From Taishania sp036758285 (lineage in GTDB: Bacteria > Bacteroidota > Bacteroidia > Flavobacteriales_D > Crocinitomicaceae): a stretch of 26,314 nt of DNA. The DNA lies in assembly GCA_036758285.1 (NCBI GenBank), contig DAIOWV010000043.1, forward strand, positions 1 through 26,314, in the 5' to 3' direction. This document shows, one piece after another, positions 1 to 7,644 of this stretch (position 1 is its first letter; the number at the start of each line of letters is the position of its first letter). The translations under genes were made by a program, and so were the position numbers. A model generated the notes under the pieces. The model searched no databases and was not told where the DNA came from. It was given only the letters and a program-made list of their open reading frames with translations.

Positions 1-45
1 GATTGATGATAATTTTTTAGGTAAGGTTAGGTAATTAGGTGAGTT

Positions 46-76
46 AAAAAGGTCGTGAATTTCACGACCTTTTTTT
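46..76. terminator. Bidirectional rho-independent terminator
   Basis: A 14-base arm at 46-59 and its perfect reverse complement at 61-74 flank a single T at 60, giving a GC-containing core (GGTCGTGAA / TTCACGACC) bordered by A and T tracts on both sides. It lies directly after the minus-strand ligase gene, whose stop codon (75-77) overlaps the edge of the hairpin. The symmetric A/T tracts would let it work on both strands. Confidence 0.85.
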
Positions 77-1310
77 ATTTAAATAATATTTTTTCAGGCT
101 TTCGAATGTTTTTCTTGTAGACTTGACTTAATAAATAGTCTGTTTCAAGAAAAACAAAATGTGGAACAACCTTTAGTTTTGATTGACAATCTGAAATAAT
201 ATCTTTCATAATTGAAGAAGATTCAATTTTTCGTTCTAAAAGAACAGTAATTGTATCATTACCTAAATAATCCTTTGAAACTTCTACTTTATAACAAGTA
301 ACATCAACTTGACGATCAAATATTTCAAAAATAGCATTTGGAAAAATGGTAGTTCCTTTAAATTTAATCATTTGATTTTTTCTACCAATAATAGGTCCCA
401 ATCGAGGGCTTTGTTTTCCGCAACTACATGATTCTGTGTAAAACCGTGCTAAATCTCCGGTTTTATATCTAATCAAGGGAGTCCCTTCAGTGCCTAAGCT
501 TGTAATTACAACTTCACCAACCTCACCATTCTTTGCGAGTTCATTGTTTTCATTGATTACTTCTAAATATAACAAATTTTCATTTAGATGTCCACCATGT
601 TGACCTTCACATTCTGTAAAAGCTGCGCCCATTTCTGTGGATGCATATGTAGAGTAAAGTTCAATATCCCAAGAATCTTTTATTCTTTTGCCCAAAACAT
701 TAAGGCTTAAATCATCCTCTCTTATTGGTTCACCAATACAAACTATTTTTTTGACTGAAGAATTTTGAAAGTCAATTCCATTTGATTTTGCAAACTCAAT
801 AAGTGTGATAATAAAACTAGGAACAGCAATTAGTACAGTGACGTTATTTTCTAAAATCGACTTCCATTGTAAAGCGGGTACACCAGGCCCAATTCGGATC
901 ATACCGCCGCCTATTTCTTGGACCCCCAGATAATAAGCCAACCCAGCCATAAACTGGCGATCAATCGTTGTCATTAACTGAAATACATCATCGCTATTAG
1001 CTCCTGTACAAGTTAGAGATTCCTTTTCATTCTCTGCCAACCTTAACAAATCATTTTTAGTTAAATAAATTGTTACAGGTTCTCCAGATGTTCCTGAAGT
1101 CGTGACATATTCAGCAACTTGTTTAATTGGTACAGCTAAAAAATCCCGATTATTCTTAGATAAATCATCTTTCGTAGTGAAAGGAATTGAATTTAGGGTT
1201 TGTAAATTAAATGATTCAGAAGATAAATCAATTGATTCTAATAGTTTGCCATAGTATGGAGAATTGTTTTTTGCATAAACTAATGCTGCATGAAGTTTGT
1301 TGACAGACAT
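75..1310 (-). CDS. Phenylacetate-CoA ligase (PaaK)-like adenylate-forming enzyme
   Basis: This 411-residue protein belongs to the ANL superfamily of adenylating enzymes, on the PaaK/coenzyme F390 synthetase branch. The ATP-binding motif TSGTSGEP is at residues 71-78. The later core motif LIRYKTGDLARF is followed by a CxCG pair (CSCGKQSPRLG) and GRKNQMIKFKG, all typical of PaaK-type proteins. The length is close to PaaK (about 430). Family members activate an aromatic or other carboxylic acid to acyl-AMP and then to a CoA thioester in the cytosol. No other phenylacetate catabolism gene is present, so the substrate is unknown. It starts 12 nt after the cmk stop, so it is probably the last gene of the mce-cmk operon. 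The family call is firm, the substrate is not. Confidence 0.85.
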   Translation of the reverse strand: MSVNKLHAALVYAKNNSPYYGKLLESIDLSSESFNLQTLNSIPFTTKDDLSKNNRDFLAVPIKQVAEYVTTSGTSGEPVTIYLTKNDLLRLAENEKESLTCTGANSDDVFQLMTTIDRQFMAGLAYYLGVQEIGGGMIRIGPGVPALQWKSILENNVTVLIAVPSFIITLIEFAKSNGIDFQNSSVKKIVCIGEPIREDDLSLNVLGKRIKDSWDIELYSTYASTEMGAAFTECEGQHGGHLNENLLYLEVINENNELAKNGEVGEVVITSLGTEGTPLIRYKTGDLARFYTESCSCGKQSPRLGPIIGRKNQMIKFKGTTIFPNAIFEIFDRQVDVTCYKVEVSKDYLGNDTITVLLERKIESSSIMKDIISDCQSKLKVVPHFVFLETDYLLSQVYKKNIRKPEKILFK

Positions 1311-1322
1311 TTAATATGTTGA

Positions 1323-2033
1323 TTAAATTGTTTGTGTTTGTAAACAAAATTTCTTTTGAATTATCCCTTTAACAAAGTCTAATTGACCTTCACGAGTATA
1401 ATTACTTGTATCAACTAATATTGCATCATGTGTTTGGATTAGTGGCCCTTCACTTCTTGTTTTGTCGATTAAATCGCGTTCTTCTAAATTGTTAATGACC
1501 TCTTCAATTGATATTTGAATTCCTTTAGAAGTTAGTTCTTTTAATCGTCTTTCTCCTCTAATTTCAATGTTTGCGGTAACAAATAGTTTTAATTCAGCAT
1601 CTGGAAAAACAACAGAGCCAATGTCTCGACCATCCATTACTACACCACCGTTTTTGCCCATTTCTCGTTGTTCATTAACAAGTTTAGTTCGGACTTCTTT
1701 AATTGTTGCTATTTTAGAAACAAATGAAGCCACTCTTGGTGTTCTAATTTCTTCTTCAACATCAATACCATTAAGATAAAGGTGTGATTTTTCAGAATTA
1801 TTGTCTTTTCTAAATTCAATTTGAATATGATTGAGTTCAGAAATTAAATCATCTTTTAAGATTGACCCATCTTCAGAAATAAACCCATTGTTTAATGCAA
1901 ATAAGGTTACTCCGCGATACATTGCACCGGTATCAATAAAAATATAAGCCATTTCTTTAGCCAAATCTTTCGCCAGAGTACTTTTTCCACACCCTGAAAA
2001 ACCATCAATTGCAATTGTCAAATTCTTGTTCAT
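1323..2033 (-). CDS. cmk: Cytidylate kinase
   Basis: This 236-residue cytosolic enzyme phosphorylates CMP and dCMP to the diphosphates using ATP. The Walker A loop GFSGCGKS is at residues 11-18, the family motif DTGAMYRG at 34-41, and the signature MDGRDIGSVVFPDAELK near 133-149. The length matches bacterial Cmk (about 225-230). The ATG lies 4 nt after a perfect minus-strand TAGCTTTG element (2038-2045), so it may have its own, possibly leaderless, transcript even though it sits 38 nt behind mce. It is followed 12 nt later by the PaaK-like ligase. Confidence 0.96.
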   Translation of the reverse strand: MNKNLTIAIDGFSGCGKSTLAKDLAKEMAYIFIDTGAMYRGVTLFALNNGFISEDGSILKDDLISELNHIQIEFRKDNNSEKSHLYLNGIDVEEEIRTPRVASFVSKIATIKEVRTKLVNEQREMGKNGGVVMDGRDIGSVVFPDAELKLFVTANIEIRGERRLKELTSKGIQISIEEVINNLEERDLIDKTRSEGPLIQTHDAILVDTSNYTREGQLDFVKGIIQKKFCLQTQTI

Positions 2034-2037
2034 ATTA

Positions 2038-2045
2038 CAAAGCTA
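2038..2045 (-). promoter_or_regulatory. Bacteroidota -7 element (TAGCTTTG) for cmk
   Basis: On the minus strand TAGCTTTG matches the Bacteroidota -7 consensus TAnnTTTG exactly and is followed by TAAT and then the cmk ATG. No clear TTG -33 element is visible at the expected distance; the region there is a T tract. If active, transcription would begin at or next to the A of the start codon. Confidence 0.5.
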
Positions 2046-2071
2046 AAAAATATTTGCCGAAGGAAAAAAAC

Positions 2072-2473
2072 TTATTGTCTTTCTTGACATAATTCAACAA
2101 GGACACCATCGGTTGATTTTGGGTGTAAAAACGCAATGAGTTTGTTGTCTGCACCATTTTTAGGAGTTCTTTGAATTAATTGAAACCCCTCATTTTCCAA
2201 TCGTGAAATTTCAGTTTCAATATTTTCAACATCAAAGGCAACATGATGAATTCCTTGACCTCTTTTTTCAATGTACTTCCCTATAGGAGAATCTACGTTT
2301 GTTGCAGCAACAAGTTCAATTTTTGATTCACCAATTTTAAAGAATGCTGTTTTTACAAATTCAGATTCAACCTCTTCAATTTTATAGCAGGATGTATTTA
2401 ACAGGTTTTCATAAAGTTTGATAGATTTCTCTAAATCAGTGACAGCAATTCCAAGGTGTTCAATTTTTCTCAT
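2072..2473 (-). CDS. mce: Methylmalonyl-CoA epimerase
   Basis: This 133-residue protein of the vicinal oxygen chelate (glyoxalase/VOC) fold interconverts (R)- and (S)-methylmalonyl-CoA, linking propionyl-CoA or odd-chain breakdown to succinyl-CoA via the mutase. The first beta-alpha unit begins HLGIAVTDLEKSIKLY with the metal ligand His6. The second half carries GQGIHHVAFDVENIE (His76/His77), and the C-terminal VLVELCQ supplies Glu127. Length and motif order match Mce. It begins the minus-strand run mce-cmk-ligase, downstream of a terminator at 2510-2534. The mutase genes are not in this window. Confidence 0.93.
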   Translation of the reverse strand: MRKIEHLGIAVTDLEKSIKLYENLLNTSCYKIEEVESEFVKTAFFKIGESKIELVAATNVDSPIGKYIEKRGQGIHHVAFDVENIETEISRLENEGFQLIQRTPKNGADNKLIAFLHPKSTDGVLVELCQERQ

Positions 2474-2509
2474 GATTATAAATTAGTAAGAAATGCGATT
2501 ACAATAAAC

Positions 2510-2534
2510 AAAAAAGACCTGAAATAATCAGGCC
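2510..2534 (-). terminator. Rho-independent terminator of the 2554-3357 gene
   Basis: Read on the minus strand, GGCCTGA, loop TTATT, TCAGGTC form a 7-bp stem with one G-U pair, followed by a run of six T. It lies 20 bases past the stop codon of the secreted protein and separates it from mce. Confidence 0.75.
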
Positions 2535-2553
2535 TCCATTTTATTTTTGATAG

Positions 2554-3357
2554 TTATTTTTTTACAAATTTTTCGTTGGTGTTGTCAAAATTAATATAGT
2601 ATACACCTTTAAGTAGATTGGAGCAATTTACAGAGCTTCCAACTCCTTTTTTAACGATATTTCCGTAAGCGTCATAAATTTCATATCTTGTTTCAACAGG
2701 TTTTTCATTTGATGAAAATTGAATGATGTCTTTAACTATTGCCGGAGATTTTACCACTTCAGTAACTGAAGACTTATACTTCACTTGTTCAGAAGCTCTT
2801 TTTTCACCTGAATGATCTATTTGAACAATTCGGAATGCATTCTCACCTGAATGAGGAGTTATTTTAAATTCATATTTATTAGTTCCATTTGTTCCTATTC
2901 CCTCAACCTCTCCAACTGGAACCCATTTATTCCATCTATATTGTTCGATTGCAAAAGGAAGCTTTCCATTTTCATTTGTTGTTTCCCATTTTAATTTTTC
3001 ATCACCAGAAATAGTAATGGAAGAAATGTTAAACGTTGATCTAGGTAATAGAACTTCAGGATTTAAAATTTTTGGTTTACATCCATCATGGTGTTCAATG
3101 ACAATGAATACGGGCTCACCAAGTCCGATATTAAAAATTCCAAAATCGATTTCAAAAGCACCCGAACCTGTTCCTCCAGGCATAATGTCACCATTCACAG
3201 TAACTTTTGTAGCACAATAACCAAATCCTTCATCATCAATAGGATTCTGGACATATAGGTTTTTACCTTGATATGTACCTCCAATCGATAACGCTGAGTA
3301 TGTGTAGTTACTTATAAACAGTACACAAAGCGTCAAGAACAGATAATAATTTCTCAT
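2554..3357 (-). CDS. Secreted protein with T9SS type A-like C-terminal sorting domain
   Basis: The reading frame is open back to 3480, but the ATG at 3357 fits best because it starts directly with a signal peptide (MRNYYLFLTLCVLFISNYTYSA), giving 267 residues. The middle has beta-rich, Ig-like character with no enzyme motif that I recognise. The last ~75 residues, including RYEIYDAYGNIVKKG and LLKGVYYINFDN followed by a basic end (KFVKK), resemble the type A sorting domain removed during T9SS export. It should therefore be exported to the cell surface or medium. It is monocistronic, with a terminator at 2510-2534, and is transcribed divergently from the FabK-like gene. Function unknown. Confidence 0.75.
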   Translation of the reverse strand: MRNYYLFLTLCVLFISNYTYSALSIGGTYQGKNLYVQNPIDDEGFGYCATKVTVNGDIMPGGTGSGAFEIDFGIFNIGLGEPVFIVIEHHDGCKPKILNPEVLLPRSTFNISSITISGDEKLKWETTNENGKLPFAIEQYRWNKWVPVGEVEGIGTNGTNKYEFKITPHSGENAFRIVQIDHSGEKRASEQVKYKSSVTEVVKSPAIVKDIIQFSSNEKPVETRYEIYDAYGNIVKKGVGSSVNCSNLLKGVYYINFDNTNEKFVKK

Positions 3358-3552
3358 TTTTTGGTTATAATAATATAAGCATCCAAGTTTATAGTGGATA
3401 TAAATACACGCAATATTACTTTCATTTTTTGACAAATCAAAATATATTATTGATTTTAATTTTGGATTAACTAAATGCAAAACACCTTGTTTATCATGTC
3501 AAAAGCTTTTAAAAGTACTGTTTTTTCATTTGAATTAGTTGAATAATTTATT

Positions 3553-3579
3553 TTGTCTTAAAAATCTTAGTTACTTTCG
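3553..3579 (+). promoter_or_regulatory. Possible promoter of the FabK-like gene / M16 peptidase pair
   Basis: TTG at 3553-3555 and TACTTTCG at 3572-3579 (7 of 8 positions of TAnnTTTG) are 16 bases apart, a little short for this class. The element ends 19 nt before the ATG at 3599. Its position inside the upstream open frame supports choosing 3599 over the more distal ATG at 3539. Confidence 0.4.
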
Positions 3580-3598
3580 TAGTAACTCTTTTAAAATC

Positions 3599-4552
3599 AT
3601 GAATAGAATAACGTCATTATTTAATATTGAATACCCCATCATTCAAGCGGGTATGATTTGGTGTTCTGGCTGGGAACTTGCTTCTGCTGTTTCCAATGCA
3701 GGTGGATTAGGAATTATTGGATCAGGATCAATGTATCCAGAGGTTCTTGAAACTCAAATTCAAAAGTGTTTAAAAGCTACATCAAAACCTTTTGGCGTAA
3801 ATCTACCAATGTTGTATCCAGATATTGATAAGCATATTGAAACAATAATAAAATACAAAGTTCCAATAGTTTTCACTTCTGCTGGAAATCCAAAAACATG
3901 GACAAATCATTTGAAACAACACGGAATTATTGTTGTTCATGTTGTTTCAAGTTTAAAATTTGCATTAAAAGCGCAGGAAGCTGGTGTGGATGCTGTTGTT
4001 GCAGAAGGATTTGAAGCAGGTGGTCATAATGGCAGAGATGAAACAACAACTTTTTGTTTAATTCCTAGTGTAGCAAGTGAATTAAAAATTCCTTTGATTG
4101 CTGCAGGAGGAATTGGAACAGGTAAAGGGATGTTGGCTGCTATGAATTTAGGTGCTGATGGAGTTCAAATAGGTAGTCGTTTTATTGCTACGCCTGAATC
4201 CAGTGCTCATGAATTTTTTAAGAAAGCCATTCTTGCAATTGGAGAAGGCGATACTCAATTGACATTAAAAGAATTAACACCAGTTCGTTTAGTTAAAAAT
4301 GAATTTTTCAAACAAGTAGAGCAAGCTTATTCCAATGGAGCTTCGATCGATGATTTAAACAATCTTTTGGGAAGAGGAAGAGCTAAAAAGGGAATGTTTG
4401 AGGGGGATTTGATTGATGGTGAATTAGAAGTAGGTCAAATTTCTGGAATTATAAAGGAGATAAAACCAGCCGCAGATATTGTGCAAGAAATTGTGCAAGA
4501 ATTTAACGAAGCATTAAACGAACAAACAACTTCAAAATATATTTTCAGATGA
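3599..4552 (+). CDS. FMN-dependent enoyl-ACP reductase II (FabK) / nitronate monooxygenase-like enzyme
   Basis: With the ATG at 3599 the protein is 317 residues and begins at the conserved FabK-type N-terminus (NRITSLFNIEYPIIQAGM). The open frame extends 20 codons further to 3539, but those residues are not family-like. FMN-barrel features are GGLGIIGSGS (36-44), KPFGVNLP, EGFEAGGHNG with the candidate catalytic His143, and the phosphate-binding AAGGIGTGKG followed by GADGVQIGSRF. The family contains FabK, which reduces enoyl-ACP in fatty-acid elongation, and nitronate monooxygenases; sequence alone does not decide between them here. The stop overlaps the M16 peptidase start (ATGA), so the two are translationally coupled. 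Confidence 0.85.
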   Translation: MNRITSLFNIEYPIIQAGMIWCSGWELASAVSNAGGLGIIGSGSMYPEVLETQIQKCLKATSKPFGVNLPMLYPDIDKHIETIIKYKVPIVFTSAGNPKTWTNHLKQHGIIVVHVVSSLKFALKAQEAGVDAVVAEGFEAGGHNGRDETTTFCLIPSVASELKIPLIAAGGIGTGKGMLAAMNLGADGVQIGSRFIATPESSAHEFFKKAILAIGEGDTQLTLKELTPVRLVKNEFFKQVEQAYSNGASIDDLNNLLGRGRAKKGMFEGDLIDGELEVGQISGIIKEIKPAADIVQEIVQEFNEALNEQTTSKYIFR

Positions 4553-5790
4553 TAAAATTTGAAAGGTTTACATTAAAAAACGGACTTACAGTTTTATTTC
4601 ACAAAGACACAACTACACCAATGGCAGTTGTAAATACGTTGTATGATGTTGGTGCAAGAGATGAAGATGAATCCAAAACCGGATTTGCCCACTTGTTTGA
4701 ACATTTAATGTTTGGAGGTTCTGTTAACATTCCAGAATTTGACACACCATTGCAAAATGCTGGTGGAGAAAACAATGCTTTTACATCAAACGATATCACA
4801 AACTATTATGACATAGTTCCTAAACAAAACTTAGAGACAGCGTTGTGGTTAGAAAGCGACAGGATGTTGTCATTAGCATTTACTCCAAAAAGCTTAGAGG
4901 TACAAAGAAGTGTTGTAATTGAAGAATTTAAACAACGCTATTTGAATCAGCCATATGGAGATGTTTGGTTAGAATTACGCCCATTAGCTTATCAAGTTCA
5001 CCCCTATAAATGGGCTACAATTGGTAAAGAAATTAAGCACATTGAAGAGGCAACAATGGAAGATGTTAAATCTTTTTTTGAAAAATTTTACACTCCTTCT
5101 AATGCAATTCTTTGTGTTGCAGGGAATTTTGAATTCGAAGAAGTAAAAACTCTTGTTGAAAAGTGGTATGGAGATATCCCAACAGGTAAAAAATACGCCC
5201 GAATATTAAAAAAAGAACCGGAGCAAAAAGAGTATCGTGAAAAGACGATCGAAAGAGATGTTGCCGTCGATGCTTTTTATTATGCATTTAAAATGCCTGA
5301 GCGCAAAAATCCAGATTATTATGTGGTGGATTTACTTTCAGATGCTTTAGGAAGAGACAAATCATCTCGATTGTATAAACGATTAAAAAAAGACTTGAGA
5401 TTAGTTACGGAAATATCATCGTACATTACAGGTTCTTTAGATGAAGGTTTACTTATTATCTCAGGAAGATTAGCTGATAACATTACATTTGAACAGTTAG
5501 ATGAGGAACTTTGGAAAATACTTGATGATTTACAACAAAATCCAATTAATGATGGTGAGTTGGAGAGATTGATGATTAAAATCAGGACTGCTAAAGAGTT
5601 TCAAGAACAAGGTTTACTTAATCGTGCAATGAATTTATGTATTTTTGAATTACTAGGTGATGCAAATGGAATAAATGAAGAGGCATTGATTTATAATAAA
5701 ATTACTTCAAAAGACTTGTCGAGGGTATCTAGGAAAACACTTAAGAAAACAAACTGTACTTTGTTAAAAGTCAAAGCAATAAAGAAATAA
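4549..5790 (+). CDS. M16 family zinc peptidase (pitrilysin/insulinase-like)
   Basis: This 413-residue protein is one M16A/M16C half with an inverted zinc motif HLFEH (His48, Glu51, His52). Glu125 or Glu126 in SVVIEEFKQR is the probable third ligand. The second, inactive-type domain starts about residue 190 and includes FYYAFKMPERKNPDYYVVDLLSDALG and the SSRLYKRLKK motif. No signal peptide is evident, so a cytosolic or unconventional location is possible. In many Bacteroidota an active M16 subunit is followed by an inactive partner; none is seen here, the next gene being yebC after 144 nt. Overlaps the preceding flavoenzyme by 4 nt. Confidence 0.92.
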   Translation: MIKFERFTLKNGLTVLFHKDTTTPMAVVNTLYDVGARDEDESKTGFAHLFEHLMFGGSVNIPEFDTPLQNAGGENNAFTSNDITNYYDIVPKQNLETALWLESDRMLSLAFTPKSLEVQRSVVIEEFKQRYLNQPYGDVWLELRPLAYQVHPYKWATIGKEIKHIEEATMEDVKSFFEKFYTPSNAILCVAGNFEFEEVKTLVEKWYGDIPTGKKYARILKKEPEQKEYREKTIERDVAVDAFYYAFKMPERKNPDYYVVDLLSDALGRDKSSRLYKRLKKDLRLVTEISSYITGSLDEGLLIISGRLADNITFEQLDEELWKILDDLQQNPINDGELERLMIKIRTAKEFQEQGLLNRAMNLCIFELLGDANGINEEALIYNKITSKDLSRVSRKTLKKTNCTLLKVKAIKK

Positions 5791-5852
5791 TCATAAAAAT
5801 TTCAATTATTAGATTTTTGCATTCAGATGTTTTTTTATTTCATCTATGACAA

Positions 5853-5883
5853 TTGTATTTAATCATCGATTTTTTTATTTTTG
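5853..5883 (+). promoter_or_regulatory. Bacteroidota-type promoter for the YebC gene
   Basis: TTG at 5853-5855, then 20 bases, then a perfect TATTTTTG (TAnnTTTG class) at 5876-5883. Spacing fits the -33/-7 architecture of Bacteroidota primary promoters. It predicts a 5' leader of about 45 nt before the ATG at 5935. Confidence 0.6.
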
Positions 5884-5934
5884 CAACCTTTGAGAATAAA
5901 CTGAGTTTAAAAAGAATATAGAAAATATAACACA

Positions 5935-6645
5935 ATGGGAAGAGCGTTTGAATATCGTAGAGCAGCAAAAGAGAAACGTTGGGATAAAATGTCAAAATTG
6001 TTTCCAAAACTTGGAAAAGCAATTACAATGGCAGCTAAAGAAGGGGGTTCTGATCCAGAGATGAACTCAACTTTGCGTACAGCTATACGAAACGCGAAGG
6101 CTCAAAACATGCCAAAAGACAATATTGATGCAGCAATTAAAAGAGCTACATCTAAAGATGCGGAAGCATTTTCTGAAATTAACTACGAAGGAAAAGGCCC
6201 ACATGGTGTTTTAGTTTATGTAGAATGTGCTACAGATAATCCAACTCGTACCGTTGCTAATGTTAAGTCTTATTTTAACAAAGCTGGAGGAGGAGTAGTA
6301 CCAAATGGATCTCTAGAATTCATGTTTAATAGAAAAGCTGTTTTTGAGTTTGTAAAAACAGATGCTATTAACGTTGAAGAACTTGAATTAGAATTAATTG
6401 ATGCAGGTTTGGAAGAAATCGAAGTAAGTGAAGATAAAGTATTTGTTTATGGAGATTATACCTCTTTTGGTTCTTTGAGTTCTGCATTAGAGAATTTAAA
6501 AATTGACATTGAAAAATCGACATTACAACGTATACCAACTTCACCAGTAGACTTTACAGAAGAACAATTAGTCGATATTGAAAAAATGTTAGACAAAATT
6601 GAAGATGACGACGATATTCAACAAGTTTTTACAAACATTGCGTAA
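5935..6645 (+). CDS. YebC/TACO1-family regulator
   Basis: The 236-residue sequence is a full-length YebC/PmpR/TACO1 protein. The N-terminus has the family pattern GRAFEYRRAAKEKRWDKMSKLFPKLGKAI and then MPKDNIDAAIKRA near 60-72. The middle carries YEGKGPHGVLVYVECATDNPTRTVANVKSYFNKAGG, and the end is acidic. Members are cytosolic and described either as DNA-binding transcriptional regulators or, more recently, as factors easing translation of proline-rich stretches. The usual N-terminal AGHSKW is replaced by GRAFEY, as in several Bacteroidota versions. It appears monocistronic, with a promoter at 5853-5883. Confidence 0.93.
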   Translation: MGRAFEYRRAAKEKRWDKMSKLFPKLGKAITMAAKEGGSDPEMNSTLRTAIRNAKAQNMPKDNIDAAIKRATSKDAEAFSEINYEGKGPHGVLVYVECATDNPTRTVANVKSYFNKAGGGVVPNGSLEFMFNRKAVFEFVKTDAINVEELELELIDAGLEEIEVSEDKVFVYGDYTSFGSLSSALENLKIDIEKSTLQRIPTSPVDFTEEQLVDIEKMLDKIEDDDDIQQVFTNIA

Positions 6646-6697
6646 ATAAATAATTACTTGTATACAATAAACGACTGATTTTGTTGTTATTTATTGT

Positions 6698-6710
6698 CCT
6701 TAAGTTAAGG
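6698..6710. promoter_or_regulatory. 13-bp palindrome upstream of sprE
   Basis: CCTTAA-G-TTAAGG is a perfect inverted repeat with 6-base arms around one G. It ends 10 nt before the sprE ATG, where an operator or a small leader hairpin affecting ribosome access could sit. No regulator is known to bind it. Confidence 0.35.
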
Positions 6711-6720
6711 CCAGCTACAA

Positions 6721-7644
6721 ATGAGCAAATATATTAAATTGAGTTTTTATACTTTCGTTGTTTTGGCGATAGTATTTGCGTGTTCCACTGAAAAGAATAC
6801 AGCTACAAATCGTGCTTTTCATTATGTAAACGCTCGCTTTAATGGACATTTTAATGCAAATGAGTTAATGAACGTGTCATTAACTGCTTATAGAGCAAAT
6901 CTAAATGAAGATTATTATCGATTAATTCCTTTAGAAGCACTTCCAAATGAAAAAGAGGTAGAGGCATATTACACACCCATTGATACTGCAATTTCTAAGT
7001 TAAAGACTGTTATTACCGATCACAGTATGCCGAGTAATGATAAACCGGCAAAAAAGAACGCAGAACACAATAATTATATTGACGAAAACTGGATATCAAT
7101 AGGGAAAGCTTACTATTATCGAAGAGATTACGAAACAGCTCTAAAGAGTTTTAAGTTCATCAATAAATACTTTTCGAATGACCCTTCAAATTTTATTGGG
7201 GAGTTGTGGATGGCAAAAACAAACATTAAATTAGGGAATTTTACTGAAGCAAAATTAAGCCTTGATAAATTAGATGCTGCAGTAGAAACTCAAAAAAATG
7301 CAGAAGAATCAAAAAAATCTTCCGATAAGAAGAAAAAAAACAAATCAAAATTAGATAAACTCAATAAAACAGGTAGTGCATCTAAAGATGAACAAAAACC
7401 TGCAAAATTTCCTAAAAAGATAAAGTTTGAAATGGAACGAACGAAAGCAGATTTAGCTTTGGTTCATAAAAATTATTCAAAATCAATTGAATATCTGGAA
7501 AACGCTTTAAAAGAAGCTAAAAAATCAGAAGATAAAGGGAGGGTCAATTTTATTTTAGGTCAGTTGTATGAACAAGAAGGTAACAGTGGAGAAGCAATAG
7601 CTAAATACTTAAAATCTAGGAAATACAAAATACCTTATCAATGA
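6721..7644 (+). CDS. sprE: SprE/PorW T9SS lipoprotein, N-terminal part (frame-split)
   Basis: 307 residues starting with a lipoprotein signal peptide (lipobox FAC, Cys21). The sequence right after the Cys (STEKNTATNRAFHYVNARFNGHFNANE) is the characteristic start of SprE/PorW. It is followed by TPR-like helices, a lysine-rich linker (about 185-220) and more TPR (KNYSKSIEYLENALKEAKKSED, GQLYEQEGNSGEAIAKYLKSRKY). SprE/PorW is a periplasmic TPR lipoprotein needed for type IX secretion and gliding. The frame stops at 7642-7644 right where the next frame resumes with MSFNAQLK. One extra A after CAA at 7641 would fuse both into about 900 residues, close to the usual family length. This is therefore either a frameshifted gene, a sequencing error, or a two-piece version. 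Confidence 0.85.
   Translation: MSKYIKLSFYTFVVLAIVFACSTEKNTATNRAFHYVNARFNGHFNANELMNVSLTAYRANLNEDYYRLIPLEALPNEKEVEAYYTPIDTAISKLKTVITDHSMPSNDKPAKKNAEHNNYIDENWISIGKAYYYRRDYETALKSFKFINKYFSNDPSNFIGELWMAKTNIKLGNFTEAKLSLDKLDAAVETQKNAEESKKSSDKKKKNKSKLDKLNKTGSASKDEQKPAKFPKKIKFEMERTKADLALVHKNYSKSIEYLENALKEAKKSEDKGRVNFILGQLYEQEGNSGEAIAKYLKSRKYKIPYQ

Noticed and set aside
1567..1779. Plus-strand open frame inside cmk
   Set aside because: Antisense shadow of a well-recognised gene with no protein-like features.
3358..3480. Longer start for the minus-strand secreted protein
   Set aside because: The 41 extra residues would put the signal peptide internally; the ATG at 3357 starts directly with it.
3539..3598. 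Upstream in-frame start for the FabK-like gene
   Set aside because: The 20 extra residues are not family-like and a -7-like element lies inside them; the conserved N-terminus starts at 3599.
5825..5845. Terminator after the M16 peptidase
   Set aside because: AGATG/CATCT gives only a 5-bp stem with an 11-base T-rich loop and no T tract after it.
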